From: Marinobacter flavimaris
GTDB lineage: Bacteria; Pseudomonadota; Gammaproteobacteria; Pseudomonadales; Oleiphilaceae
Direction of reading: 5' to 3'
DNA length: 64,000 nt
NCBI RefSeq assembly: GCF_002933295.1
Contig: NZ_PSSW01000001.1
Location: 496,001-560,000, forward strand
Part shown: positions 28,014-37,371 of the stretch, one piece after another
How the letters are laid out: each line of letters begins with the position of its first letter
Position numbering within the stretch: the stretch's first letter is position 1
Made by a program: the position numbers and the translations under genes
Notes under the pieces: generated by a model
What the model was told of the DNA's origin: nothing
Databases searched by the model: none
The model's input: the letters and a program-made list of their open reading frames with translations, nothing else

Positions 28014-31000
28014 TTAGTTACTCCCGGCCTTTTTGGCCTCTTCCGCGGCCTTCTGGCGCTTGCGGACTTCTCTTGGATCATTGTAAGCGCGGCCCGGTGT
28101 TACAGGAACGTCGACTGCCGGGGCATCGGCAGGCGTGTCCTTGGCTGTTGCCTCCGGAGCGGAAGGCGTCTCTTCCTTCACTGGCTCTGCGGTTTTGGCC
28201 TCAACTTTTTCGGGCTCGGCTTTCTTGGGCTCGGCCTTTTCGGGGCTGGCCTGGGCTGGTTCCGGCTGCTTTGGCTCCGGTTGAGCCTCGGGAGCCTTAC
28301 GCTCTGGTGCTACCTTCTCCTCCGCTGGCTTTTCAGCCTTCTCGGGTTGTGGTGCCTCCTCCGGTTCTGCCTTGGCGGCTGGCGCTTCCTTGGGCTTCGC
28401 CGGCTGCTTCTTCGCCCGCGGCGCTTGTTCACCGTCGGCCGTGGCCCTGGACTCCGGCTTTGACCTCGGAGCTGCCTCTTTTTTCTCGGTAGCCTGGTCA
28501 GTCACCGGCTTTGGCTCATCAGTGGCCGCGGTGCTCTTGGCAGGCTCTTTGTCTGTGGCTGCGCCTTGCGCCTGCTCGGTAACGTTTTCGCTCTTTTCCT
28601 CAGGCTTCTCAAGGGGTTCGGAGCTTTGTTCAGCCTTGGCGGGCTCGGCTTTTTCAGGTTTCGCTTGAACAGCTTCCTGCTTTTCAACCGGGCTCTCTGC
28701 AACGGGTTTTGTTTCCGCTGCCGGTTTCGCTTCCGGCTTGCTCTCCGACGGCGCTTTGTCTGCGGATGCCTTCTCGGGCTTCTGCTCTTTCACTGGCTCT
28801 TTCTGAGCAGCTTCCGGTTTCGGTGTTTCGCTGGCCGCCGGCGCAGTCTCGGCCCTTGTTTCAGGCTTGTCAGACGCTTTGTTGACGGTTTCCTTTACCT
28901 GCTCGGTTTTCACCTCGGGCTTGGCATCGTCACGACCGTTTTCGGGCTGCGTGTCCTTCTGATGCTTCTCGCTACGAGCGGCTTTTCGATCAGCCGGAGC
29001 GGACGCCGGTGCTTCAGACGGAGAGCCGTCGCGGTTGCGCTGGCGACGTGGCTTTCTGCGTTTCTCTTCTGAACCGGTCTTGTCCGCTGGACCGGACTTG
29101 GCTGCATTATCCTGCTGGCCCTGATCCTTCTGGTCCTTCTGCTCGCGATTATCCTTCGGGTCGCGCTGGGGCCTGTTGCGGCCGCGGCCCTGGTTGTCGC
29201 GACGGTTGTCACGACGATTTTCAGAGCCTTTGTTGTCGGCGCTCTTGTTGTCGCCTCCGCGATTATCCTGGCCTTTGTTTTCGGATGCCTGGCGATTCTG
29301 GTTGCCACGGTTCTGGTCGTCGTTGCGGTTGCGGCCGCGGCCACGGTTGTCGTCACCACGGCCCTGCTGGCCGCCCTGGCGCCGTTCGTTGCCACTGCGG
29401 TTGCCACCTGCACGCTGGTCATCACCGCGGGCTACCCGGGATTTGCGACGGTCCTGACGGCCCTGGTTGCGACGATCTTCGCGCTGGCTCTGGCTCTGCT
29501 CGCGATTCTCGACTTTCTGTTCTTCCTCGCCACTAAAGAAGCCAGCGATCTTGCGTCCCAGCCGGCGGAAGAGGCCTTCTTCCTGCTCAGTGGTTTCATC
29601 AGCCTTCGGTGCGGCCGGGGCAGGCGCGGGTGCGGGTGCGCTCGGCCGGATTGCTTTTACCGCAGCCTGTTCGCGTACCGGCTTCTCAGGGGTGGGCGCC
29701 TCGAAGATTTCTTCTTCACGCTCGCTGTACTCCTGGGCCACCTGATGGCTGGAAATGTGCTCGGGCGTTGTTTCATCCTGGCGCATCCGGATGATTTCGA
29801 AATGCGGTGTCTCCATATGCGGAACCGGCACCACGACAACGCTCACTTCCTGGCGGGCTTCAATGTCGGCCAGCTGCTTGCGCTTCTCGTTGAGCAGGAA
29901 AGTGGCGACGGAAACCGGCACAACGGCTCGTACTTCGCCGGTCTTATCCTTTGACGATTCCTCGTAGATCAGGCGCATGATGCTCAGGGCGAGGGACTCG
30001 ATGCCACGAATAGTGCCCTGACCTTCACATCGGGGGCACACTTCGCTGCGTGTCTCTCCCAGGGAAGGGCGCAGGCGCTGACGGGACATTTCCAGCAGGC
30101 CGAAGCGGGAGATTTTGCCCACCTGAACCCGGGCCCGGTCGATTTCCAGGGCCTCACGCATCTTCTGTTCAACTTCCCGCTGATGCTTCGCAGGCGTCAT
30201 GTCGATAAAGTCGATGACAATCAGGCCGCCCATGTCACGCAGGCGCAGCTGGCGGGCGATTTCCTCTGCCGCTTCCAGGTTGGTCTGGAGCGCGGTTTCC
30301 TCGATATCCTGGCCTTTCGTGGCGCGGGAAGAGTTGATGTCGATGGAAACCAGGGCCTCGGTCGGGTCAATCACGATGGAGCCGCCGGAGGGCAGTTTCA
30401 CTTCCCGCTGGAAGGCGGTCTCGATCTGGCCTTCGATCTGGTACCGGCTGAACAGCGGGATTTCATCCTTGTACAGCTTGATCTTGTTTTCGAAGGTGGG
30501 CATGACCGCACGAACGAAATTCAGGACGTCCTCATAGACGCCATTAGCGTCAATCAGAACCTCGCCGATGTCCTGGCGAAGGTAGTCACGGACCGCACGG
30601 ATGATAACGTTGCTTTCCTGGTGAATCAGGAAGGGGGCCTTGCGCTCGCCGGCGGCCTGAGTGATGGCCTCCCAGAATTGCACCAGGTAGTCCAGATCCC
30701 ACTGGAGTTCTTCAGTGGTACGGCCGATGCCGGCGGTACGAACGATGATGCCCATGGATTTCGGCACCTGAACATCGTTCATCGCTTCTTTGAGCTGCGC
30801 CCGCTCATCGCCCTCAATGCGACGGGAGATGCCGCCAGCACGGGGGTTGTTGGGCATGAGTACCAGATAGCGACCTGCCAGGGAGATAAACGTGGTCAGG
30901 GCTGCGCCCTTATTGCCACGCTCTTCCTTATCGACCTGCACGATGACTTCCTGGCCTTCGGAAACAACGTCCTTGATGTTGATTTTGCCTTCGATCTGGC

Positions 31001-31247
31001 CGGGCGACTTCTTGAAGTATTCCTTGGAAATTTCCTTCAACGGCAGAAAGCCGTGTCGCTCGGCGCCGAAATCCACAAATGCGGCCTCGAGACTGGGCTC
31101 GACCCGGGTAATGCGGCCCTTGTAGATATTGGCTTTCTTCTGCTCGCGGGAGCTGGATTCGATATCAAGGTCGAATAGACGCTGGCCGTCAACCAGGGCG
31201 ACGCGCAACTCTTCGGGATGAGTTGCATTGATAAGCATTCTTTTCAT
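28014..31247 (-). CDS. rne: Ribonuclease E
   Basis: RNase E is the main endoribonuclease of mRNA decay and rRNA/tRNA processing and the scaffold of the degradosome. From the ATG at 31247 the product is 1077 residues and begins [19 protein letters not shown], as in E. coli; a frame extending to 31301 adds 18 unrelated residues. The catalytic half (about 1-510) has the S1 domain, the DFIDM catalytic strand and the zinc-link CPRC. The other half is disordered: an Arg/Gly/Asn/Gln-rich block, then long Lys/Glu/Pro/Ala-rich repeats, ending with a conserved-looking [13 protein letters not shown] motif that could be a partner-binding site. Confidence 0.97.
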   Translation of the reverse strand: MKRMLINATHPEELRVALVDGQRLFDLDIESSSREQKKANIYKGRITRVEPSLEAAFVDFGAERHGFLPLKEISKEYFKKSPGQIEGKINIKDVVSEGQEVIVQVDKEERGNKGAALTTFISLAGRYLVLMPNNPRAGGISRRIEGDERAQLKEAMNDVQVPKSMGIIVRTAGIGRTTEELQWDLDYLVQFWEAITQAAGERKAPFLIHQESNVIIRAVRDYLRQDIGEVLIDANGVYEDVLNFVRAVMPTFENKIKLYKDEIPLFSRYQIEGQIETAFQREVKLPSGGSIVIDPTEALVSIDINSSRATKGQDIEETALQTNLEAAEEIARQLRLRDMGGLIVIDFIDMTPAKHQREVEQKMREALEIDRARVQVGKISRFGLLEMSRQRLRPSLGETRSEVCPRCEGQGTIRGIESLALSIMRLIYEESSKDKTGEVRAVVPVSVATFLLNEKRKQLADIEARQEVSVVVVPVPHMETPHFEIIRMRQDETTPEHISSHQVAQEYSEREEEIFEAPTPEKPVREQAAVKAIRPSAPAPAPAPAAPKADETTEQEEGLFRRLGRKIAGFFSGEEEQKVENREQSQSQREDRRNQGRQDRRKSRVARGDDQRAGGNRSGNERRQGGQQGRGDDNRGRGRNRNDDQNRGNQNRQASENKGQDNRGGDNKSADNKGSENRRDNRRDNQGRGRNRPQRDPKDNREQKDQKDQGQQDNAAKSGPADKTGSEEKRRKPRRQRNRDGSPSEAPASAPADRKAARSEKHQKDTQPENGRDDAKPEVKTEQVKETVNKASDKPETRAETAPAASETPKPEAAQKEPVKEQKPEKASADKAPSESKPEAKPAAETKPVAESPVEKQEAVQAKPEKAEPAKAEQSSEPLEKPEEKSENVTEQAQGAATDKEPAKSTAATDEPKPVTDQATEKKEAAPRSKPESRATADGEQAPRAKKQPAKPKEAPAAKAEPEEAPQPEKAEKPAEEKVAPERKAPEAQPEPKQPEPAQASPEKAEPKKAEPEKVEAKTAEPVKEETPSAPEATAKDTPADAPAVDVPVTPGRAYNDPREVRKRQKAAEEAKKAGSN

Positions 31248-31775
31248 GGAAAGAAAGAGTTCCTGTCGTTTAATTTGACAGAAAACCGGAGGGGATCGCA
31301 TCAGCGAAGCAGGATTTGCGTGCCGCGGGCCCTGTTACATCAAGGGCGGACCGGCGGCCAGACGAATCAGACCCTTCTGGGGTTTGATCCTTTCGGTCTG
31401 AGACCAACGCCGACGATCCGGCTGCCTGTGGGCAGGGAGAGGTCGTGTAAGGTTCGTGTCTGTTGACGCATGTTATCCGTTTTCAGGTTCACTCAGGTGC
31501 CTGGGTCTCACGTCGTATTCGTATGCTGGACGGCCCGGCCCTGGGTGGCAGTGATTCTTCGCGATGTCGCCCGCGGTTTTCCGCGCGGTTTTTCTCTCTC
31601 CCGGGTACAGGATGCAGCCTTTCGAAGATCTGTCCTGGTCCTCCGGGAGCATTTCTCTCGCCGTTCCCGGTAGTGATTGGGTGCACGGCGTTCAAACTCT
31701 CGAATAGTGTCGGTATACTTCTGCCGCTCCGGCTTCTGACTTGAGTTGGTCAGGCCGTAGACAAACGGCAAAGCA
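31248..31775 (-). other. Long 5' leader of rne
   Basis: The 595-base gap between rne and rluC holds no credible gene. If transcription starts at the promoter at 31782-31810, the rne mRNA has a leader of about 530 bases. In E. coli a leader of about 360 bases folds into hairpins by which RNase E controls its own mRNA. The same role is likely here by analogy, but I could not fold the RNA. Confidence 0.6.
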
Positions 31776-31781
31776 CGCCGG

Positions 31782-31810
31782 AATATAACAGTATTCATGC
31801 AGCCGTTCAA
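31782..31810 (-). promoter_or_regulatory. Sigma-70 promoter of rne
   Basis: On the minus strand TTGAAC (31805-31810) and TATATT (31782-31787) are separated by exactly 17 bases. The predicted start is near 31775. On the plus strand the same stretch reads TATAAC, a possible -10 for rluC, so the two divergent promoters may overlap. Confidence 0.75.
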
Positions 31811-31842
31811 TCCTGCAGTCACTCCAGTAGTCAAGGAACTCC

Positions 31843-32901
31843 ATGTCTCGAAAGTCTGCGAGCAGAAAGCCAGCCCAAACGCGGCCCGAGAAGGCAAAAA
31901 AAACCAGCAGGGCCGGCAGTGAGAGTCAGGCTGTTCGTGGAGAAGTCCGTCAGGGCGTCCAGTGGGTTACCGTGGACGAAGACAACGATGGTCAAAGGGT
32001 GGATAACTTCCTTCTTGCCCAGCTTCGCGGTGTGCCCAAGAGCATTATTTATCGTGTCATCCGCAAGGGCGAGGTTCGGGTCAATAAAGGACGGGTCAAG
32101 CCGGATTCCCGGGTGAGAACCGGTGATCAGGTGCGTATCCCACCGATCACCCGAAAGGAAAAGCCGGATCAGGTGGCGCCCGGCTCCCGGGTGCAGGGCG
32201 TGATGGAATCCGCGGTTGTTTTCGAGAACGAGCAGATGCTGGTGGTCAACAAACCGTCCGGTATCGCCGTACACGGCGGCAGCGGCCTGAGTTTCGGGTT
32301 GATCGAGGTGCTTCGTTCCGCACGCCCGGCGGCAAAGTTTCTGGAGCTCGTTCACCGTCTGGATCGGGATACGTCCGGACTGATCATGGTGGCCAAGAAG
32401 CGGTCGGCGCTTCGGTATCTTCAGGATGAGCTGCGGCAGAAACGAATCCGCAAGCATTACCATGCGCTGGTCGCCGGCGACTGGCCGGCCAGCGTTGACC
32501 GGGTGGATGTGCCTCTGCTGCGCTACGAGATGCCCAATGGCGAGCGTCGGGTGAAAGTTGACGCTGCCGGCAAGGCCTCGCTGACGACATTCCGCTGCCT
32601 CGAGCATTACGCGGGCTACAGCCTTGTCGAGGCGTCGCCAATTACCGGTCGTACACACCAGATCCGCGTGCACAGCGCCTGGGCCGGTCATCCGATTGCG
32701 GGTGACGACAAGTATATGGATGATGTCAGCCTCAAGGCGTTCCGGTCCATTGGCGGGCAAAGGCTGATGCTGCATGCGCGGGCCCTGGAGTTTACCTTGC
32801 CGGTCTCGGGTGAGGCTATGCGCCTTGAGGCGCCTTACGACGATGCATTCAATGACGTGCTCAGGAAACTTTCCGGGCGTCTTAAAGGAAACGATCAATG
32901 A
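31843..32901 (+). CDS. rluC: 23S rRNA pseudouridine(955/2504/2580) synthase
   Basis: RluC makes three pseudouridines in 23S rRNA. The 352-residue product has a basic N-terminal extension (1-35), an S4 RNA-binding domain (about 48-105; DNDGQRVDNFL and YRVIRKGEVRVN), then the catalytic domain with HRLDRDTSGL, where Asp174 is the catalytic residue. The rne/rluC divergent pairing is the usual gammaproteobacterial arrangement. The next gene overlaps its stop by four bases (ATGA), so the two are translationally coupled. Confidence 0.96.
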   Translation: MSRKSASRKPAQTRPEKAKKTSRAGSESQAVRGEVRQGVQWVTVDEDNDGQRVDNFLLAQLRGVPKSIIYRVIRKGEVRVNKGRVKPDSRVRTGDQVRIPPITRKEKPDQVAPGSRVQGVMESAVVFENEQMLVVNKPSGIAVHGGSGLSFGLIEVLRSARPAAKFLELVHRLDRDTSGLIMVAKKRSALRYLQDELRQKRIRKHYHALVAGDWPASVDRVDVPLLRYEMPNGERRVKVDAAGKASLTTFRCLEHYAGYSLVEASPITGRTHQIRVHSAWAGHPIAGDDKYMDDVSLKAFRSIGGQRLMLHARALEFTLPVSGEAMRLEAPYDDAFNDVLRKLSGRLKGNDQ

Positions 32902-33545
32902 ACGTCAGAGTAGTAATTTTTGACTGGGACGGGACCCTGGTGGACTCGGTTGAGCATATTGCTGACAGCCTGCATCAGGCGGCAACCGAGCTGGGTTTTC
33001 CGGCCCTGGAGCGTGAGGCGTACCGGGATATTATCGGGCTTGGCATGGTCGAGGCGTTGGAGAAGCTTTATCCCGGCATCAGTCGGGAAGAAATGAACAG
33101 GATTCGCGACGGATACGGGCGCTATTTCTTCAGTAAGGTGACAACGCCGCAAAACGTGTTTGACGGCATGGCCGATGTGGTCGCGGATCTGCGAGGATCC
33201 GGTCGCAGTTGTTCTGTGGCAACCGGCAAGAGTCGGCGCGGGCTGGACTTTGCGCTGGCTTCCAGCGGTCTTGGCGACCACTTCGAGATCACCCGTTGTG
33301 CCGATGAGACGCGCTCCAAGCCCGACCCCGCCATGCTCGAGGAGATTCTTCGTTTCTATCGCATTGAGCCCGAAGAGGCGGTGATGATTGGCGATACCCG
33401 ATACGATCTTGATATGGCCCGGCGTATCGGCATGCCCTCCATCGGCGTTGAATGGGGTGTGCACAAGCGGGATGTGTTGGGTGATTATTCGCCCCATGCC
33501 ATTGTTGAATCCGTGCCAGACCTCCGGCGGGTGCTGGGGTTGTAA
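32898..33545 (+). CDS. HAD-family phosphatase (phosphoglycolate phosphatase-like)
   Basis: This 215-residue haloacid-dehalogenase family hydrolase has the nucleophile motif FDWDGTLVDS (Asp9, Asp11), a small helical cap, the GKSRRGLD region of motif II/III and MIGDTRYDLDMAR as motif IV. It resembles Gph/YrfG-type phosphatases, but the substrate cannot be fixed from sequence. It overlaps rluC by four bases and precedes sppA by 39, the common rluC-HAD-sppA order. Confidence 0.9.
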   Translation: MNVRVVIFDWDGTLVDSVEHIADSLHQAATELGFPALEREAYRDIIGLGMVEALEKLYPGISREEMNRIRDGYGRYFFSKVTTPQNVFDGMADVVADLRGSGRSCSVATGKSRRGLDFALASSGLGDHFEITRCADETRSKPDPAMLEEILRFYRIEPEEAVMIGDTRYDLDMARRIGMPSIGVEWGVHKRDVLGDYSPHAIVESVPDLRRVLGL

Positions 33546-33584
33546 ACAGACCGAATTCATTGACGTTGCTGACAGGATGCGCAC

Positions 33585-34628
33585 ATGAGTGACTGGGAAT
33601 CTGACAAGTCTGCCGATTGGGGTGACAAGCCGGTGGAGCCTGAAAAAGAAAGTAAGCCGTTTTTCGGGCGAAAGTCGCCGAAGCTTCCGCCCGAGTCCGG
33701 ACGTGACTGGAAGCTCATCGAAAAACTCGTCATGTCACTGCAGTCTGAGCAGCGCAAGAGCCGGCGCTGGGGTATCTTTTTCAAGTTCCTGACGTTTGGT
33801 TACCTGATTGCCTTGCTGTTTTTGATCAAGTTTCCCCTGGGCGATTCACTGGAGGGTGTAACCGGCAAGCACACGGCCCTGGTAGAAATAAACGGTCCGA
33901 TCGCTGCCGACGAACTGGCCAGTGCAGACAATATTGTAGGTTCTCTGCGAACAGCCTTCGAAGAGCCAAACTCGGTAGCTGTGATTCTGCGCATCAACAG
34001 CCCGGGGGGCAGCCCGGTGCAGTCCGGGTATGTCTACGATGAGATCAAGCGCCTGCGGGACGAATATCCCGAGAAAAAGGTCTACGCCGTGATCTCGGAC
34101 ATCGGCGCTTCCGGAGCCTATTACATTGCTGCGGCCGCAGATGAGATCTATGCCAACCGGGCCAGCCTTGTCGGCTCGATTGGGGTGGTAGCAGGCGGTT
34201 TCGGCTTTACCGAGGTTATGGAGAAGATCGGCGTGGATCGCCGTCTCTACACGGCCGGTGAGAACAAGGCGTTCCTTGATCCGTTTTCGCCGGAGCAGGA
34301 AGAGGAAGTCACTTTCTGGCAGAGTGTCCTGGAAAACACCCATCAGCAGTTTATCGAAGCGGTCAGGCAAGGGCGTGGTGATCGCCTGGCGGATGATGAG
34401 CGTCTGTTCAGCGGGCTGGTCTGGAGTGGCGAGCAGGCCGTTGAGCTTGGCCTGGCTGATGGGCTCGGCAGCGCATCACACGTTGCCCGGCAGATCATAG
34501 GTCAGGAGGAACTGGTGGACTACAGCCGTCGCAAATCGCCGTTCCAGGATATTGTTGATCAGCTTGGCGTCGCCTTTGGCGAGGGTTTTGCCAGTCAACT
34601 GGTCGAGTCCCGGCTCGAGCTTCGGTAA
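33585..34628 (+). CDS. sppA: Signal peptide peptidase SppA-type S49 protease
   Basis: This membrane-bound serine protease of family S49 degrades leftover signal peptides. At 347 residues it is the short single-domain form (not the 600-residue E. coli SppA). A charged cytoplasmic N-terminus is followed by a membrane helix (about 67-85) and the protease domain. The catalytic Ser is in SDIGASGAYYIAAA and the lysine region in ANRASLVGSIGV. It is third in the rluC-HAD-sppA run and convergent with maf across a 4-base gap. Confidence 0.93.
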   Translation: MSDWESDKSADWGDKPVEPEKESKPFFGRKSPKLPPESGRDWKLIEKLVMSLQSEQRKSRRWGIFFKFLTFGYLIALLFLIKFPLGDSLEGVTGKHTALVEINGPIAADELASADNIVGSLRTAFEEPNSVAVILRINSPGGSPVQSGYVYDEIKRLRDEYPEKKVYAVISDIGASGAYYIAAAADEIYANRASLVGSIGVVAGGFGFTEVMEKIGVDRRLYTAGENKAFLDPFSPEQEEEVTFWQSVLENTHQQFIEAVRQGRGDRLADDERLFSGLVWSGEQAVELGLADGLGSASHVARQIIGQEELVDYSRRKSPFQDIVDQLGVAFGEGFASQLVESRLELR

Positions 34629-34632
34629 TGCC

Positions 34633-35241
34633 TTATGAGGCAGGCCGGTTTTCCAGCAGGGGATTCCGGCCCCATTGCCTCAGCAGATCGTTCAGGGCAA
34701 TAAGAGGGAGGCCCACCAGGCTGTTCGGGTCCCGGCCCTCAAGGGCCTCGAACAGAGTAATACCGAGGCCTTCCATCTTGAAGCTGCCGGCGCAGTCATA
34801 AGGTTTCTCCCGCAGTAGGTAGGCTTCTATCTCCTCATCAGCCAATTCCCGGAACTTGACGTTAAACGGCTCGCAAAGGCTGTCGATCTTGCCGGAATCG
34901 GAGTCGAGCAGCGACAGGCCTGTAAGAAACAGTACCCTGTGACCACTGCTCTGGCGTAACTGCTCTGTCGCCATTTCGTGGTTGCCGGGCTTGCTCAGTA
35001 CCGAGCCGTCGGGCAGGCAGGCGACCTGGTCCGAGCCGATGATCCAGTGGCCGGGGAACCGGTCCGCCAATTCGCGGGCCTTGCTCTCGGCCAGACGTGT
35101 CGCCAGGGCCTCCCCGGTCTCGCCTTGATAGGGTGATTCGTCGATATCCGGGCTTGCGCAGGTGAACGGCAAGCCAAGCCGCTCCAGGAGCTCTCTCCGG
35201 TACGGTGATGAAGACGCCAGTAAAAGCGGTTTTGGAGGCAT
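34633..35241 (-). CDS. Maf-like nucleoside triphosphate pyrophosphatase (YceF type)
   Basis: The 202-residue protein has the Maf start LLLASSSPYRRELLERLGLPF and the DESPYQGE, SDQVACLPDG and RDPNSLVGLPL motifs of the family. Maf-like enzymes hydrolyse modified nucleotides; the YceF subgroup prefers 7-methyl-GTP, and the subgroup assignment rests on its position next to yceD, as in E. coli. It is divergent from yceD with 138 bases between. Confidence 0.92.
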   Translation of the reverse strand: MPPKPLLLASSSPYRRELLERLGLPFTCASPDIDESPYQGETGEALATRLAESKARELADRFPGHWIIGSDQVACLPDGSVLSKPGNHEMATEQLRQSSGHRVLFLTGLSLLDSDSGKIDSLCEPFNVKFRELADEEIEAYLLREKPYDCAGSFKMEGLGITLFEALEGRDPNSLVGLPLIALNDLLRQWGRNPLLENRPAS

Positions 35242-35341
35242 TGATAGAGTCCTTTAAGTACCTGGCCGGTGCATCTGTTGTGCGATTATCGTAAATTACA
35301 CCTATCTGCACTGGAACCCCCGTGAAAAAGCAACGAAGTCT

Positions 35342-35370
35342 TTGACAGCGGCCGGCTGCGCCCCTAAAAT
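35342..35370 (+). promoter_or_regulatory. Strong sigma-70 promoter of the yceD-rpmF-plsX run
   Basis: TTGACA (35342-35347), a 17-base spacer, and TAAAAT (35365-35370) make a near-consensus housekeeping promoter. The predicted start point near 35377 is only about three bases before the yceD ATG at 35380, so no ribosome-binding site can be present on this transcript. Confidence 0.8.
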
Positions 35371-35379
35371 TGCGCGCCT

Positions 35380-35934
35380 ATGTCAAACGCGTCCAACGCC
35401 GAGTTGCCCAAATCTGTTGATCCTTACCGGTTAGCGGAACATAACAGCACACTGGAGGGAGTGATTCCCATCAGCGGGCTTGGCCGTTTTCGGGAATCCG
35501 TTCTCGGGTTTTCGGAAGGCGCTGCGTGCCGGGTCAAACTGTCTTTTTTTATGGATGGTGAGCGTCGTCGCGTTGTTTCGGGCGAGCTGGCGGCCCCGGT
35601 TGATCTGGAGTGTCAGCGGTGCATGGGCGCCATGAGCGTGACTCTGGTCTCCGAGTTCAAGCTGGGTCTTGTTACCAGTGACGAGCAGGCGCAACAGCTG
35701 CCGAAAGAACTCGAGCCGTTTTTGACCGATGATTTTACGGCGGACCTCTGGTCGATGGTGGAAGACGAGCTGTTGCTGGTTTTGCCGCCGTTTCCGCTGC
35801 ACGAACGGGACCAGTGTCCTGCCCGGGAAGATCTGGAAGCCTGCGAGCCTGACAGCTCCGGGGCAGAGCCGGTGAGAAAGTCGGGTGAGAATCCGTTCAG
35901 TGTCCTGGCGGATCTCAAGAAGACAAAGCATTAA
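35380..35934 (+). CDS. yceD: YceD/DUF177 rRNA-accumulation protein
   Basis: YceD (DUF177) proteins are needed for normal 23S rRNA accumulation in E. coli and plants. The 184-residue product has the CxxC-type motif in LECQRCMGAMSVTL (about 84-97) and a second cysteine pair region (DQCPAREDLEAC) near the C-terminus. It is always placed before rpmF, as here (100 bases). The ATG lies directly behind a strong promoter, suggesting leaderless translation; no alternative in-frame ATG is near. Confidence 0.93.
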   Translation: MSNASNAELPKSVDPYRLAEHNSTLEGVIPISGLGRFRESVLGFSEGAACRVKLSFFMDGERRRVVSGELAAPVDLECQRCMGAMSVTLVSEFKLGLVTSDEQAQQLPKELEPFLTDDFTADLWSMVEDELLLVLPPFPLHERDQCPAREDLEACEPDSSGAEPVRKSGENPFSVLADLKKTKH

Positions 35935-36034
35935 CCGGGCGTGGGTCGTCCCTCGGGAGACCGGCGCACATTTAACGAACAGACGTTACTTATTCAGCAA
36001 TTCAAGTTTACGTTAACAGGTCAGGAGCATAATC

Positions 36035-36214
36035 ATGGCTGTACAGCAAAACCGTAAGACCCGTTCCAAGCGTGGCATGCGCCGTTCACACGACGCCCTG
36101 AGCGCCGCTGCTCTGAGCACCGATGCGACTACTGGTGAAGTTCATCGTCGTCACCACGTGTCTCCGGACGGCTTCTACCGCGGCAAGCAGGTAATCGAAG
36201 CACGCGACGAGTAA
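36035..36214 (+). CDS. rpmF: 50S ribosomal protein L32
   Basis: L32 is a small protein of the large ribosomal subunit. The 59-residue product begins [20 protein letters not shown] and ends [11 protein letters not shown], matching the family over its full length; the zinc-ligand cysteines of some L32 forms are absent, as in other gammaproteobacteria. TCAGGAG lies just before the ATG. It sits between yceD and plsX, the standard arrangement that couples ribosome and lipid synthesis. Confidence 0.98.
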   Translation: MAVQQNRKTRSKRGMRRSHDALSAAALSTDATTGEVHRRHHVSPDGFYRGKQVIEARDE

Positions 36215-36227
36215 TCTCGTTGCCGCT

Positions 36228-37259
36228 ATGCACCGTCCCGAATCGGATGGCAGAACGGTGAAGCCGGTCACCATCACGATTGATGCAATGAGTGGCGACC
36301 GCGGCGCTGCCGTCGTGGTTGCCGCATCGCTGCGAGCGGTGCGTGAAAACGAAGCCTTGAGCATCGTTCTGGTGGGAATCCGGAGCGAGCTCGAGGCTTT
36401 GTTGCGTGAGGGGCACGCCCGAATTCGCATTGTCGAGGCGGCAGACGTTGTTCGGATGAACGAGCGCCCCTCCCACGCTCTCCGCCACAAGAAAAACTCT
36501 TCCATGGCCATCGCCCTGAGTCTTGTCCGCGATGGCGAGGCCCAGGGCTGCGTCAGTGCCGGTAACACCGGTGCATTGATGGCGTTCGGGCGCACCATTA
36601 TCCGCATGTATCCGGGTATCGAGCGCCCGGCTATTGCCAAACTGATTCCCTCGCTCAGGGGGCGCTGTCACGTCCTTGATCTCGGCGCCAATGTCGACTC
36701 AACCGCCGAGAATCTCTATCAGTATGCCCTGATGGGGTCCCTGATGGCCTCTGCGATCTGCAGCCAGGCGGAACCAAGGGTCGCTCTTCTGAACGTCGGT
36801 GAGGAAGAGATAAAGGGCAATGAACAGGTCCGGCTGGCGTCTCATATGCTGGCCCAGTGCGATACCATCAACTACATCGGTTATGTGGAAGGTAGCGATC
36901 TGTTCCGGGACGTCGCCGATGTGGTCGTCTGTGATGGCTTTGTCGGCAATATAGCCCTGAAAACCGGCGAGGGTGTTGCCGGTCTCCTCATAGAGCTGAT
37001 GGAACAGGCCTTCACACGAAATCTCTACGGCCGACTGGTCGGCCTGCTGGCCCGTCCGATTATCGGTCGGCTTCTGCAATTGATGGATCCTTCCCGACAC
37101 AACGGTGCCAGTTTGCTCGGTCTCCAGGGCGTGGTGATCAAAAGTCATGGCAACGCCAATGAGCGGGCCATGTTGTCGGCCATTCGACAGGCCGTTCGGG
37201 AAGTTGAGCTGGAAGTACCCCGCCGTATCAACGAGCGTCTCGACGATCTCATGCTTTGA
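36228..37259 (+). CDS. plsX: Phosphate acyltransferase PlsX
   Basis: PlsX turns acyl-ACP into acyl-phosphate for phospholipid synthesis. The 343-residue product has the IDAMSGDRGA start (one change from the usual IDAMGGD), GCVSAGNTGALMAFG, VLDLGANVD, LNVGEEEIKGNEQ and CDGFVGNIALKTGEG, all of the family. The ATG at 36228 comes 13 bases after the rpmF stop; a start a few codons in is possible. No fabH follows; fabD is next, as in pseudomonads. Confidence 0.97.
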   Translation: MHRPESDGRTVKPVTITIDAMSGDRGAAVVVAASLRAVRENEALSIVLVGIRSELEALLREGHARIRIVEAADVVRMNERPSHALRHKKNSSMAIALSLVRDGEAQGCVSAGNTGALMAFGRTIIRMYPGIERPAIAKLIPSLRGRCHVLDLGANVDSTAENLYQYALMGSLMASAICSQAEPRVALLNVGEEEIKGNEQVRLASHMLAQCDTINYIGYVEGSDLFRDVADVVVCDGFVGNIALKTGEGVAGLLIELMEQAFTRNLYGRLVGLLARPIIGRLLQLMDPSRHNGASLLGLQGVVIKSHGNANERAMLSAIRQAVREVELEVPRRINERLDDLML

Positions 37260-37371
37260 GTGCCTGAGACTAAAGTCTGTCCCGGTTTGGCCACGCATTC
37301 GCGGATAATTGGCCTAACTTGTACTATTGGCTAATCTCACGTAACCACCCAATGACGATAAGATCCCGCTT

